Below, in pieces: positions 30,014 to 37,036 of a stretch of 64,000 nt of DNA. The stretch's first letter is position 1. The number at the start of each line of letters is the position of its first letter. The notes below the pieces were generated by a model. The model saw only the letters and a list, made by a program, of their open reading frames with translations, was not told the origin of the DNA and did not search any database. This DNA comes from Sphingomicrobium arenosum (GTDB taxonomy: Bacteria > Pseudomonadota > Alphaproteobacteria > Sphingomonadales > Sphingomonadaceae). The DNA lies in assembly GCF_026157085.1 (NCBI RefSeq), contig NZ_JANPVN010000001.1:1488001-1552000 (forward strand). The letters are read 5' to 3'. Position numbers and translations under genes: made by a program.

Positions 30014-30073
30014 AAGTGTCTTCAACTCCTGTAATGCGTTGGCTCCAAGGTGGAACCGTTACGTTGGCGTTTC

Positions 30074-30098
30074 AACCCCCCGTCGCCGCGTCCGTTCC
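30074..30098 (-). promoter_or_regulatory. EcfG-type promoter of phyR
   Basis: Read on the minus strand: GGAAC (30098-30094), 16 nt, GGTT (30077-30074). This differs from the GGAAC-N16-CGTT consensus only in the first -10 base. A start near 30067 would give a leader of about 55 nt to phyR. It implies positive feedback by EcfG. Confidence 0.6.
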
Positions 30099-30177
30099 GG
30101 CAAGACGGCGACCAAGGGCGTTGCGGGGGCACTGTGTCATGTTCGTAACGGCCCCCGAGCATTCGATCCGTGAGAGG

Positions 30178-30202
30178 GGAACAAAGCTGGAGGGCTTTGG
30201 TT
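30178..30202 (+). promoter_or_regulatory. EcfG-type promoter of nepR-phyP
   Basis: GGAAC (30178-30182), 16 nt, GGTT (30199-30202): the same spacing and -10 variant as the phyR promoter on the other strand. It faces nepR. Feedback control of the anti-sigma factor and phosphatase by EcfG is the expected logic. Confidence 0.6.
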
Positions 30203-30368
30203 TCACCTCGCATCAGATCATCTGGTGAGGGGTCGGGTTGACGACACAGTCGGTCTGGCTCTACCTCCCTCGACCAGATTCAATCGGCCTCGGCGATTTT
30301 CCGGCGTGAGCGCGTCGGGCGATCCCACCTCCCCAAGCGGGAAGAAGGGCGTTTGGGAGTATGACGTT

Positions 30369-30590
30369 ATGGCGCGAGACAATCCGCGCGAAGGGGATGA
30401 AGGCTTGAGCGGCACCGACAAGAACGCAGCTTCTGACAAGAAGAGCGAGGACACCGCCAAGCCGGCCAAGGGCGCCGCGCGCAAGGGCCGCGACGACAAT
30501 CTCGGTCGGGCGCTCAAGTCCGTCTACGACGAGACGCTGCGCGAGGACATTCCCGACGATCTGCGCGACTTGCTCGGCAAGCTGGACTGA
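30369..30590 (+). CDS. nepR: Anti-sigma factor NepR
   Basis: 73 residues from ATG at 30369, with GGGAG 9 nt upstream. A polar, lysine/alanine-rich N-terminal tail is followed by the two-helix NepR core (DDNLGRALKSVYDETLRED, then IPDDLRDLLGKLD). NepR holds EcfG inactive and is titrated by phosphorylated PhyR. It is the first gene of an operon with the PhyP-like gene, 14 nt apart, and is divergent from phyR. Family and context agree, so the call is firm. Confidence 0.93.
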   Translation: MARDNPREGDEGLSGTDKNAASDKKSEDTAKPAKGAARKGRDDNLGRALKSVYDETLREDIPDDLRDLLGKLD

Positions 30591-30604
30591 CGCGCGACCG
30601 CGCC

Positions 30605-32146
30605 ATGACCGCCATCGAGCGCCTCTTCCGTTCGCTCTCCACCCCGACGAAGCTGGTCATCGCCATCGCCGTGGCGTTGCTTCCGATCGGCGCGCTGACG
30701 GTCTACACCACCTCCGCCGAACTGGCCGACACGCGCCGCGCGGTCCTCGGTGACGCCCAGGGCGAGATGCTGTCCGCGGCGCGCTCGGTCGAGACGCTGA
30801 TCGCGCGCAACGCGCTGGCGCTGCGCGTGTCGGCCTATGGCGCGCTGGCGGTGGACGAGCGCGATCCGTGCGCGGTGGCGCGCGATGCGCTGTCGGTCGC
30901 GCCGGCCGTGGCGCGGCGATTCTCGATCACCGGGGGCGATGGCGCCGTGGATTGCGGCAATCTCGACCTCGAGGGACTTGCCGAGATGGATCCCGTCGCC
31001 AACGGGCGGGTCGAACTATGGGTCGATCCGGCACGCGAGGGCCTGTTGCTGCGCGTCGGCATCCCGGGCGCGAGCGCGACCGGCATGATCACCTCGAAGG
31101 AACTGGCCGAAGCCATCGCCGCTGCGACCAGCGATGTGGACGGCTTCACCCTCGAGGACGGCAGCCGCAGCCTCGTCCTGATCGAACCCGCCGCGACCAG
31201 GCCGCCGGGGACGCGCCACGAGGAACTGTCCTTCGCGCTGGTCGATCGCAAGCTCACCGCGCTCGTCGCGTCGGATTATGTCGACATCGACGTGCGCGAC
31301 CGGCTCAACATCTTTCTGCCGGTGCTGATGTGGGCGCTCGCCGCCATCCTGTCCTGGGCGCTGGTCCACCTGCTCTTCATGAAGCCGCTCAGGCGCCTCA
31401 ACCGCGCGGTGCGCGATTATGACGTCGAGACGCATGATTTCACCCCGCCCGAAAAGCTCGGCCCCGCGCGCGAGATTCGCGAATTGGGCGAGAGCTTTTC
31501 CGCCACCGTCGCGCGGATCGAGGAGGGCGAGAAGGATCTCCTCCAGGCGATCGAGGGGCAGCGCAAATTGGTGCGCGAGGTGCATCACCGGGTGAAGAAC
31601 AACCTTCAGGTCGTCGCCAGCCTGCTCAACATCCATTCGCGCGGCGCGAGCGGCGATGAAGCGCGCGAGGCCTATGCCGGCATCGGCCGCCGCGTCGAGG
31701 CGTTGAGCGTCGTCCACCGCAACCATTTCGCCGAGATCGAGGAGAGCCGGGGCATCCAGCTGCGTCCGCTGGTGACCGAGCTCGCCGCGAGCCTGCGCGC
31801 GTCGGCCCCCAATGCGCAACTCGCCATGAACCTCGATCTCGACGGTGCGGCCACGACGCAGGACGCCGCCGTCTCGGCCGCCTTCTTCATCACCGAGGTG
31901 GTCGAATATGCGATCCTGCGCGATGCGGTCGAGGTCGAGATCTCGCTGCGCCGGACGAGCGAATTGACCGCGCGGCTGTCGGTCGCGAGCGAGGCGCTGG
32001 TCGGCGCCGGCGGGGACGAACCGCGCCATGTCCAGTTCGAGCGGATCGTCGATGGCTTGAGCCGCCAATTGCGCTCGCCGCTCGACAAAAAACTCGGTGG
32101 CTACTCGGTCGAATTGCCGGTTTTCCCGGAAGAAAATGACGCCTGA
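30605..32146 (+). CDS. phyP: PhyP-like HisKA_2 sensor protein, probable PhyR phosphatase
   Basis: 513 residues. Two transmembrane helices (about 17-35 and 235-258) bracket a periplasmic domain of about 200 residues, followed by a HAMP-like linker. A HisKA_2 dimerisation helix carries H328 in REVHHRVKNNLQVVASLLN. The ATPase part is degenerate: the N box reads ITEVVEYAILRD instead of NELxxNA, and no DxGxG loop is seen. The gene is linked to nepR. In Sphingomonas, PhyP of this layout acts as a negative regulator and phosphatase of PhyR. That function is inferred here from the lost ATP site and the locus. Confidence 0.85.
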   Translation: MTAIERLFRSLSTPTKLVIAIAVALLPIGALTVYTTSAELADTRRAVLGDAQGEMLSAARSVETLIARNALALRVSAYGALAVDERDPCAVARDALSVAPAVARRFSITGGDGAVDCGNLDLEGLAEMDPVANGRVELWVDPAREGLLLRVGIPGASATGMITSKELAEAIAAATSDVDGFTLEDGSRSLVLIEPAATRPPGTRHEELSFALVDRKLTALVASDYVDIDVRDRLNIFLPVLMWALAAILSWALVHLLFMKPLRRLNRAVRDYDVETHDFTPPEKLGPAREIRELGESFSATVARIEEGEKDLLQAIEGQRKLVREVHHRVKNNLQVVASLLNIHSRGASGDEAREAYAGIGRRVEALSVVHRNHFAEIEESRGIQLRPLVTELAASLRASAPNAQLAMNLDLDGAATTQDAAVSAAFFITEVVEYAILRDAVEVEISLRRTSELTARLSVASEALVGAGGDEPRHVQFERIVDGLSRQLRSPLDKKLGGYSVELPVFPEENDA

Positions 32147-32188
32147 TCAGGCCGTTAAATTTTATTTGAAAAAAAGTGATCCGGGACA

Positions 32189-32213
32189 GGAACCCGCCCC
32201 CACAAGGGGCGTT
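32189..32213 (+). promoter_or_regulatory. Consensus EcfG promoter of the candidate sRNA
   Basis: GGAAC (32189-32193), 16 nt, CGTT (32210-32213): an exact match to the EcfG consensus, 43 nt past the phyP stop. It predicts transcription starting near 32220. No protein gene follows on this strand, which points to an RNA product. Confidence 0.8.
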
Positions 32214-32219
32214 GTGTAC

Positions 32220-32320
32220 CATGGATAGTGACCTTTTGCCCCCCCCGCTCTCGCTATCCACTCAAGTGGGCCCGGAACCGCCAACCCTCCCCCCCCCCGG
32301 TGGCGTTTCCGGGCCCTCAT
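32220..32320 (+). ncRNA. Candidate GsrN-like stress-response small RNA with C-rich loops
   Basis: About 100 nt downstream of a perfect EcfG promoter. The 5' hairpin pairs TGGATAG (32222-32228) with CTATCCA (32254-32260) and exposes a loop with eight consecutive C (32239-32246). The 3' hairpin pairs 32268-32283 with 32301-32316 (15 bp plus one mismatch) around a loop with ten consecutive C (32289-32298). The following T tract is weak. Position beside the ecfG locus, EcfG control and unpaired C-rich loops are the features of Caulobacter GsrN, which pairs with G-rich leaders such as Shine-Dalgarno regions. No primary-sequence homology was tested. The 5' end is predicted from the promoter and the 3' end from the hairpin. 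The rest of the 329-nt gap to tatC shows nothing convincing. Confidence 0.7.
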
Positions 32321-32475
32321 TTGTCCAGCGGGGCCCTTTCCTTCCAGAACCGATGAGCGGAACCGACAGGCCGAGCAGCTTGGCCGAGCCGATACACGTG
32401 CGCCACGCGGGACGCGACGGCGCGTAACAGGCGTTGTCGGAGAGGCGTGTCGGGATGGCATCGCGGCGGCGGCGA

Positions 32476-33261
32476 TCAGGCCTCGGCGTCGGCGGTGTCC
32501 TCGTTCGCCTTGACGCCCCCTGCCCGTGCGCGGCGCCAATGGGTGAGCCGGATCGCGACCAGCGCGAATTCGTAGAGCAGGATCAGGGGTACCGCGAGGA
32601 TGATCTGGCTGACCGCATCGGGCGGGGTCAGGACGGCAGCGATGAAGAAGGCGGCGACGATCATGTAGCGCCGCCCCTTGGCCAGCTGTTCGCGCGTCAC
32701 CAGCCCGGCGCGCTCGAGGATCATCAGCAGGATCGGCAGCAGGAAGGCGACCCCGAAGCCGAACAGGAACTTGGTCGAGAAGGACAGGTAATTGCCGATG
32801 CCCGGCAGCGCCTCGGTCTCGACCCCGCCGACACTGCCCTCATAGCCCAGGAGGAAATCGAGCGCGATCGGCATGGCGACGACATAGGCGAAGCTCGCCC
32901 CCATGGCGAAGAAGAGCGGCGTCATCAGGAGGAAGGGCAGGAACGCCTTTTTCTCCTTGGCATAGAGCCCCGGCGCGACGAAGCGCCAGAGTTGCACCGC
33001 GAGCATCGGGAAGGTGATCATCAGCGCGGCGAACAGCGCCACCTTCACCTCGACGAAAAAGGCCTCGAAGATATCGGTGAAGATGAGGCGCCCCTGCCCC
33101 GCGTCGAGCAAAGGCTGGACCAGCACGGCGAAAATGGGCTTGGCGACATAGAAGCAGGCGATGAAGGCGATCCCGAGCGTCGCCACCACCCACAGAAGCC
33201 GTTTGCGCAGCTCCACGAGATGGTCGAGGAGCGGCATCTTGGTGTCGTCGATATCCTTCAC
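32476..33261 (-). CDS. tatC: Twin-arginine translocase subunit TatC
   Basis: 261 residues. Six hydrophobic helices; the N-terminal MPLLDHLVELRKRLLW and the loop FVAPGLYAKEKKAFLPF are conserved TatC features. TatC recognises twin-arginine signal peptides and forms the receptor complex with TatB for export of folded proteins. It is the last gene of the tatABC run and overlaps tatB by 4 nt. Confidence 0.98.
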   Translation of the reverse strand: MKDIDDTKMPLLDHLVELRKRLLWVVATLGIAFIACFYVAKPIFAVLVQPLLDAGQGRLIFTDIFEAFFVEVKVALFAALMITFPMLAVQLWRFVAPGLYAKEKKAFLPFLLMTPLFFAMGASFAYVVAMPIALDFLLGYEGSVGGVETEALPGIGNYLSFSTKFLFGFGVAFLLPILLMILERAGLVTREQLAKGRRYMIVAAFFIAAVLTPPDAVSQIILAVPLILLYEFALVAIRLTHWRRARAGGVKANEDTADAEA

Positions 33262-33593
33262 GCGCGTTCGTCCCCGTCGGGCCTTGGCGGTGTCGCATCG
33301 CCCTCGCGGGGGACGTCCTGCTCGCCCGCCAGCGGCGGTTGTTCGTCATAGAGATCGGCGGGGAAGCGCTTCATGATCTCCTCATTCTGGCGCTTCCACT
33401 GCTTCTCCATCTCCTCGAGCTCGGCCTCGCGGACGATATTGTCGATCCCGGCGGTGAAGTGGCGCGCATAGGCGCGCGCCTTGCCGACCCCGCGGCCGAT
33501 GATCCGCATCAGCCCGGGCAGCTCCTTGGGGCCGACGACGAGCAGCGCCATCACCCCGACGATGAGGATTTCGATGCCGCCAATGCCGAACAT
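33258..33593 (-). CDS. tatB: Sec-independent translocase subunit TatB
   Basis: 111 residues. One N-terminal membrane helix (MFGIGGIEILIVGVMALLVV) with the conserved GPKELPG hinge, then an amphipathic helix and a charged tail. It pairs with TatC in the Tat receptor. It overlaps tatC by 4 nt and follows tatA by 7 nt. Confidence 0.95.
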   Translation of the reverse strand: MFGIGGIEILIVGVMALLVVGPKELPGLMRIIGRGVGKARAYARHFTAGIDNIVREAELEEMEKQWKRQNEEIMKRFPADLYDEQPPLAGEQDVPREGDATPPRPDGDERA

Positions 33594-33600
33594 GGTCGGC

Positions 33601-33843
33601 TCAGCCCGCGGGCTTGTCCTGTTCGCGGTCGCGCTTCACCTCGGCCTCGATGGTCTGGTCCTCGCGCGGCAGCTGGCGCGGTTCGGCAGGGCGCTTGGCC
33701 TCCTCCTCTTCGGCCATGCCCTTCTTGAAGCTCTTCAACCCCTGCGCGACATCGCCCATCAGGCTGGAAAAGCGCCCGCGCCCGAACAGGAGCAGGATGA
33801 TGAAGGCAAGGATGAGAAGGCCGGGAAGCCCGATATTGCCCAT
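33601..33843 (-). CDS. tatA: Sec-independent translocase subunit TatA
   Basis: 80 residues. An N-terminal membrane helix (MGNIGLPGLLILAFIILLLF), the FGRGRF hinge, an amphipathic helix (LMGDVAQGLKSFKKGM) and an acidic/charged tail are typical of TatA, which polymerises to form the translocation pore. It starts 36 nt after the scpB stop, in the same operon. Confidence 0.96.
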   Translation of the reverse strand: MGNIGLPGLLILAFIILLLFGRGRFSSLMGDVAQGLKSFKKGMAEEEEAKRPAEPRQLPREDQTIEAEVKRDREQDKPAG

Positions 33844-33879
33844 GGGAAGACTCCGAAGAAAAGTTGTTTCAGGGGCGGT

Positions 33880-34497
33880 TTAGACGTCTTCGTCGTCCAG
33901 TGCCACCTCATCCTCGTCATCGTCGTCTTCATCGTCCCCATCTTTGGCCGACAGCGCCAGTTCGAGCGCTTCCTCGTCAAGCGGATCGAGCAGCCCGGCG
34001 GCCTTCAGATCTTCCAGCCCCGGCAGGTCGCGGCGGCTTTCCAGGCCGAAGTGGGTGAGAAAGTCGCGCGTCGTGGCATATTGGAGCGGGCGGCCCGGCA
34101 CCTCGCGGCGCCCTGCGGTGCGCACCCAGCCTGCTTCCATCAACACGTCCAGGGTGCCCTTGGAAATCTGCACGCCCCGGATGGCCTCGATCTCGGCGCG
34201 GGTGACGGGTTCATGATAGGCGATGATGGCGAGGCATTCGGTGCCTGCGCGCGACAATTTGCGCGGCTCCTCGCGGGTGCGGCGCAGGAGGTGCGCAAGG
34301 TCGCCCGCCGTCTGGAAATGCCAGCGCTTGCCGCGCTCGACCAATGCGATGCCGCGGCCCTCGTAATGCGCCGCGAGGCTCGCCAGCGCGGCCTTCACGT
34401 CGCCCTCGCCCGCATGGTCGGCGATCTGCTCGGCATTGAGCGGTTCGTCGGAGGCGAACAGCACCGCCTCCACCTTGCGCGCGAAATCGTCCATCAT
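33880..34497 (-). CDS. scpB: Segregation and condensation protein ScpB
   Basis: 205 residues from ATG at 34497, which overlaps the scpA stop by 4 nt; the longer frame upstream lies inside scpA. Two winged-helix domains (residues 1-160, including RKLSRAGTECLAIIAYHEPV) and a very acidic C-terminal tail (DGDDEDDDDEDEVALDDEDV) are visible. ScpB with ScpA bridges the SMC condensin heads for chromosome segregation. It is co-transcribed with scpA and tatABC. Confidence 0.96.
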   Translation of the reverse strand: MMDDFARKVEAVLFASDEPLNAEQIADHAGEGDVKAALASLAAHYEGRGIALVERGKRWHFQTAGDLAHLLRRTREEPRKLSRAGTECLAIIAYHEPVTRAEIEAIRGVQISKGTLDVLMEAGWVRTAGRREVPGRPLQYATTRDFLTHFGLESRRDLPGLEDLKAAGLLDPLDEEALELALSAKDGDDEDDDDEDEVALDDEDV

Positions 34498-35246
34498 CGG
34501 CCCCGCTTCACCTTCACCGCCCCGAAAGCCTCTTCCTGCTCCAGTTCGATCATCCCCGTGCGCGCCAGTTCGAGGCTGGCGAGGAAGGAGGAGGCGAGCG
34601 CGCTTTTCAGGAACGCCTTGTCGCCGCTCTTGGGGAGGAATTTGGTGAGATCGGTCCATTCGACCGCGAAGCCGAGCATGGATTGCAGCCGCTCCATCGC
34701 GGTCTCGAGCGTCATGACCTTGCGATCATGCACGACGTGCATGGCCGGCTGGGTGCGGGCGCGGACCTGGCCATAAGCGGCGAAGAGGTCATAGGCGCTG
34801 ACTTGCCAGTTCGACTTGCGATGTACCCGCAGGCCCTCTGGTGCGCCGCGCAGGAAGACGTCGCGCCCGACCCGGTCGCGGCCCAGCAGCCGTGCCCCTG
34901 CCTCGCGCATCGCATCGAGGCGCATCAGCCGTTGTTGCAGCCGCCATGCCAGCTCCTCGGGGCTGGGGTCGACCTCGGGATCCTTGGGTAGGAGGAGGCA
35001 GCTTTTTAGGTAAGCCAGCCACGCCGCCATGACGAGATAATCGGCCGCCACCTCGAGCTGCAGCGCCTTGGCGCGCTCGATATAGGCGATGAATTGTTCG
35101 ACCAGTTCGAGGATCGAGATTTCGATGAGGTCGACCTTCTGCCCGCGAGCGAGGTCGAGGAGAAGGTCGAGCGGGCCTTCCCAATGTTCGAGGTGGAGCG
35201 TCAGCCCCTCTTCCTCGATCCTTGGATGCAAGACGACGTCCCCCAT
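34494..35246 (-). CDS. scpA: Segregation and condensation protein ScpA (kleisin)
   Basis: 250 residues. The N-terminal kleisin region (LHLEHWEGPLDLLLDLARGQ then VDLIEISILELVEQF) and the C-terminal winged helix (AFLKSALASSFLASLELART) are conserved. ScpA closes the SMC ring. It overlaps scpB by 4 nt. Repeat copy 4 lies between it and nagZ. Confidence 0.96.
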   Translation of the reverse strand: MGDVVLHPRIEEEGLTLHLEHWEGPLDLLLDLARGQKVDLIEISILELVEQFIAYIERAKALQLEVAADYLVMAAWLAYLKSCLLLPKDPEVDPSPEELAWRLQQRLMRLDAMREAGARLLGRDRVGRDVFLRGAPEGLRVHRKSNWQVSAYDLFAAYGQVRARTQPAMHVVHDRKVMTLETAMERLQSMLGFAVEWTDLTKFLPKSGDKAFLKSALASSFLASLELARTGMIELEQEEAFGAVKVKRGR

Positions 35247-35286
35247 GGGGATGAGCGTAGCGTAAATCGATCGTCACACAAGCGAT

Positions 35287-35366
35287 CGTCGCCCCAGCGC
35301 AGGCTGGGGCCCAGGTCTTGGAGACTTTGCGCAACGGCATGGATCCCAGCCTTCGCTGGGATGACG
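35287..35366. repeat. Two-hairpin intergenic repeat, copy 4
   Basis: The left unit is the GC form (CGCCCCAGC / GCTGGGGCCCA) and the right unit the AT form (GGATCCCAGC / GCTGGGATGACG), the reverse of copy 3. It lies between nagZ and scpA inside an otherwise tightly packed operon. Confidence 0.95.
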
Positions 35367-35375
35367 CGAGGAGGG

Positions 35376-36380
35376 TTACGCGAGGCGGAGCAGTTCGTCG
35401 CGCTTGGCGATGGCCTCGGCCATGTCCATCGGGTCGTCGTCGGCGGCGATCTCCATCGCCGCATCCATGCGGCGGCGGCCCGCGTCGGTAAGATCGGGGA
35501 TGACCTCGGCGACCGAGACCATCTCGTCCATCTTGCCCGAACAATGCAGCGCCACGTCGCAGCCCGCATAGATGACGCCGATGGCGCGCTCGGCGACCGA
35601 GCCTTCCATCGCCGCCATGTTGAGGTCATCGCTCATCAGCCAGCCATCGAAACCGATGCGCCCGCGCACGATGTCCTGGATGACGAGGCTCGACTGGCTG
35701 GCGATATGGTCGGGGTCCCACGCTTCGTAGACGATATGCGCGATCATCCCCATCGGCGCCCAGGACAGCGTCTCGAAGGGCTGGAGATCCACATCGAGTT
35801 CGAGGCCGGTGGCGGTGACGGTGGGGCGGTCCTTGTGGCTGTCGACGAGCGCGCGGCCATGGCCGGGGATATGCTTGATGATCGAGACGACGCCTGCCGA
35901 ATGGAGCCCGTCGATCACGGCCCGGCCCAAGGCGGCGACCTTCATCGGTTCATCGCCGAGCGAACGATCGCCGACGATGGGGTCGGCACCCTTCTGGCGC
36001 ACGTCGAGCACGGGGAGCGCATCGACGCTGACCCCGCAATCCTTGAGCAAAAGGCCGATGGCGCGCGCATTGACCCGCGCCGCCTCGATCGCCGAGGAGG
36101 GTGCGCTGTCGTAGAGGCGCGCGAAGGGCTCCATCGCGGGGAAGGCCGGGAATTCGGGCGGGCGCATCCGCGCCACGCGCCCGCCTTCCTGGTCGATCAG
36201 GATCGGCAGCTTGTCGCGCCCGTGGAGCGAGCGCAGCTCGTCGGTCAGCGCGCGCACCTGCGCGGGGGTCTCGACGTTGCGCCCGAACAGGATGTAGCCC
36301 GCAGGGTTAGCGTCCTTGAAGAAGGTCTTTTCTTCGCGCGTGAGGGTGGGGCCCGACAGGCCGTAGATGACCGCTTGCAT
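35376..36380 (-). CDS. nagZ: Beta-N-acetylhexosaminidase NagZ (GH3)
   Basis: 334 residues. GH3 signature KHIPGHG at 169-175 and nucleophile D251 in LMSDDLNMAAM. NagZ is cytoplasmic and removes N-acetylglucosamine from muropeptides during peptidoglycan recycling; its products can affect beta-lactamase induction. Its start shares one base with the stop of the SPOR protein (TGATG), indicating coupled translation. Confidence 0.97.
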   Translation of the reverse strand: MQAVIYGLSGPTLTREEKTFFKDANPAGYILFGRNVETPAQVRALTDELRSLHGRDKLPILIDQEGGRVARMRPPEFPAFPAMEPFARLYDSAPSSAIEAARVNARAIGLLLKDCGVSVDALPVLDVRQKGADPIVGDRSLGDEPMKVAALGRAVIDGLHSAGVVSIIKHIPGHGRALVDSHKDRPTVTATGLELDVDLQPFETLSWAPMGMIAHIVYEAWDPDHIASQSSLVIQDIVRGRIGFDGWLMSDDLNMAAMEGSVAERAIGVIYAGCDVALHCSGKMDEMVSVAEVIPDLTDAGRRRMDAAMEIAADDDPMDMAEAIAKRDELLRLA

Positions 36381-37036
36381 CAGTTGACGATGACGCAGGC
36401 CTCGCCCGCCGCGTCAAGCGCGTTACAGGCCGAGCGTGCCGTGCCTGCGTCCGCCGCCCGCGCGCGCAGGCGATAGACGGTGTTGCCGTTGACGGTGGCT
36501 TCCTGGATCACCTTGGTCAGCGCCGCCACCTCGGGGAAGCGCGAGGACAGGAGCGCCCAGCCGGTCTCCGCCTTGGCGCGGGTCGAATAGGCACCGAGCT
36601 GGACGAGCGGACCACTCGCCGCCGGGGTCGGGGTCGGCGCCGAGTCCGGCCGCGCGGGTGTCGGCGCCGGCGCTGGCGCGGGCTCTGGTTCGGGCGCGAC
36701 CGCGATGCGGGGCGTGTCGTCGCGAAGTTTGGAGGTGTCGAGCTGCGCGTCGGGGTCTTCGCCAACACTGGTCGCATGGGCCGTGCCGCTGTCTTCCGAC
36801 AGGTCGAGCCCGCCCGGATCGTCGGGGCGTGTCTTATAGGGTTCCTCGGGCGCCTCGATGAGCACCGGCGCGCCGCCCGCATCCTCGCGGCCGATCATGA
36901 AGGTGGTGACGCCCACCGCGGCGAGCCCGGCCACGACCAGTCCCGCGCCGACCGCGATCTTGGTCGCCGAAATCGCCTTGGGCGCTTCCTGGTCCTCGAC
37001 CGCCTCGAGCCAGGGAAGCCGTTCTTCGTCCGACAT
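36380..37036 (-). CDS. SPOR-domain membrane protein
   Basis: 218 residues from ATG at 37036, overlapping the argS stop in TGATG. A cytoplasmic N-terminus is followed by one membrane helix (about residues 26-48), a proline/alanine-rich periplasmic linker (PEPEPAPAPAPTPARPD), and a C-terminal SPOR domain (LVQLGAYSTRAKAETGWALL). SPOR domains bind denuded peptidoglycan at septa, so a role in division or wall remodelling is likely. FtsN-like proteins share this layout, but assignment to FtsN is not proven. Confidence 0.9.
   Translation of the reverse strand: MSDEERLPWLEAVEDQEAPKAISATKIAVGAGLVVAGLAAVGVTTFMIGREDAGGAPVLIEAPEEPYKTRPDDPGGLDLSEDSGTAHATSVGEDPDAQLDTSKLRDDTPRIAVAPEPEPAPAPAPTPARPDSAPTPTPAASGPLVQLGAYSTRAKAETGWALLSSRFPEVAALTKVIQEATVNGNTVYRLRARAADAGTARSACNALDAAGEACVIVN

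Larger units (their letters stand above)
30014..30368. other. Divergent regulatory region between phyR and nepR
   Basis: This 355-nt gap holds no convincing gene. Two EcfG-type promoters with the same spacing and the same GGTT -10 variant face outward from it. The nepR side has a leader of about 160 nt with an in-frame GTG at 30225. That extension lacks family similarity and is taken as untranslated. GGGAG at 30355-30359 is the ribosome-binding site for nepR. Confidence 0.7.

Noticed and set aside
30052..30075. A further GGAAC on the plus strand at 30052 as an EcfG promoter
   Set aside because: The sequence 16-17 nt downstream is CAAC or AACC, not CGTT or GGTT.
30225..30368. Upstream extension of nepR from GTG at 30225
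   Set aside because: The extension lacks similarity to NepR, and GGGAG with ATG at 30369 gives a normal start.
32176..32427. Small proline-rich ORF across the sRNA region
   Set aside because: Its proline runs come from the poly-C loops, and hairpins plus a promoter explain the sequence better. No ribosome-binding site or family match is seen.
32162..32539. 125-residue minus-strand ORF over the same region
   Set aside because: Arginine/proline-rich composition without motifs; it crosses the sRNA hairpins and the tatC end.
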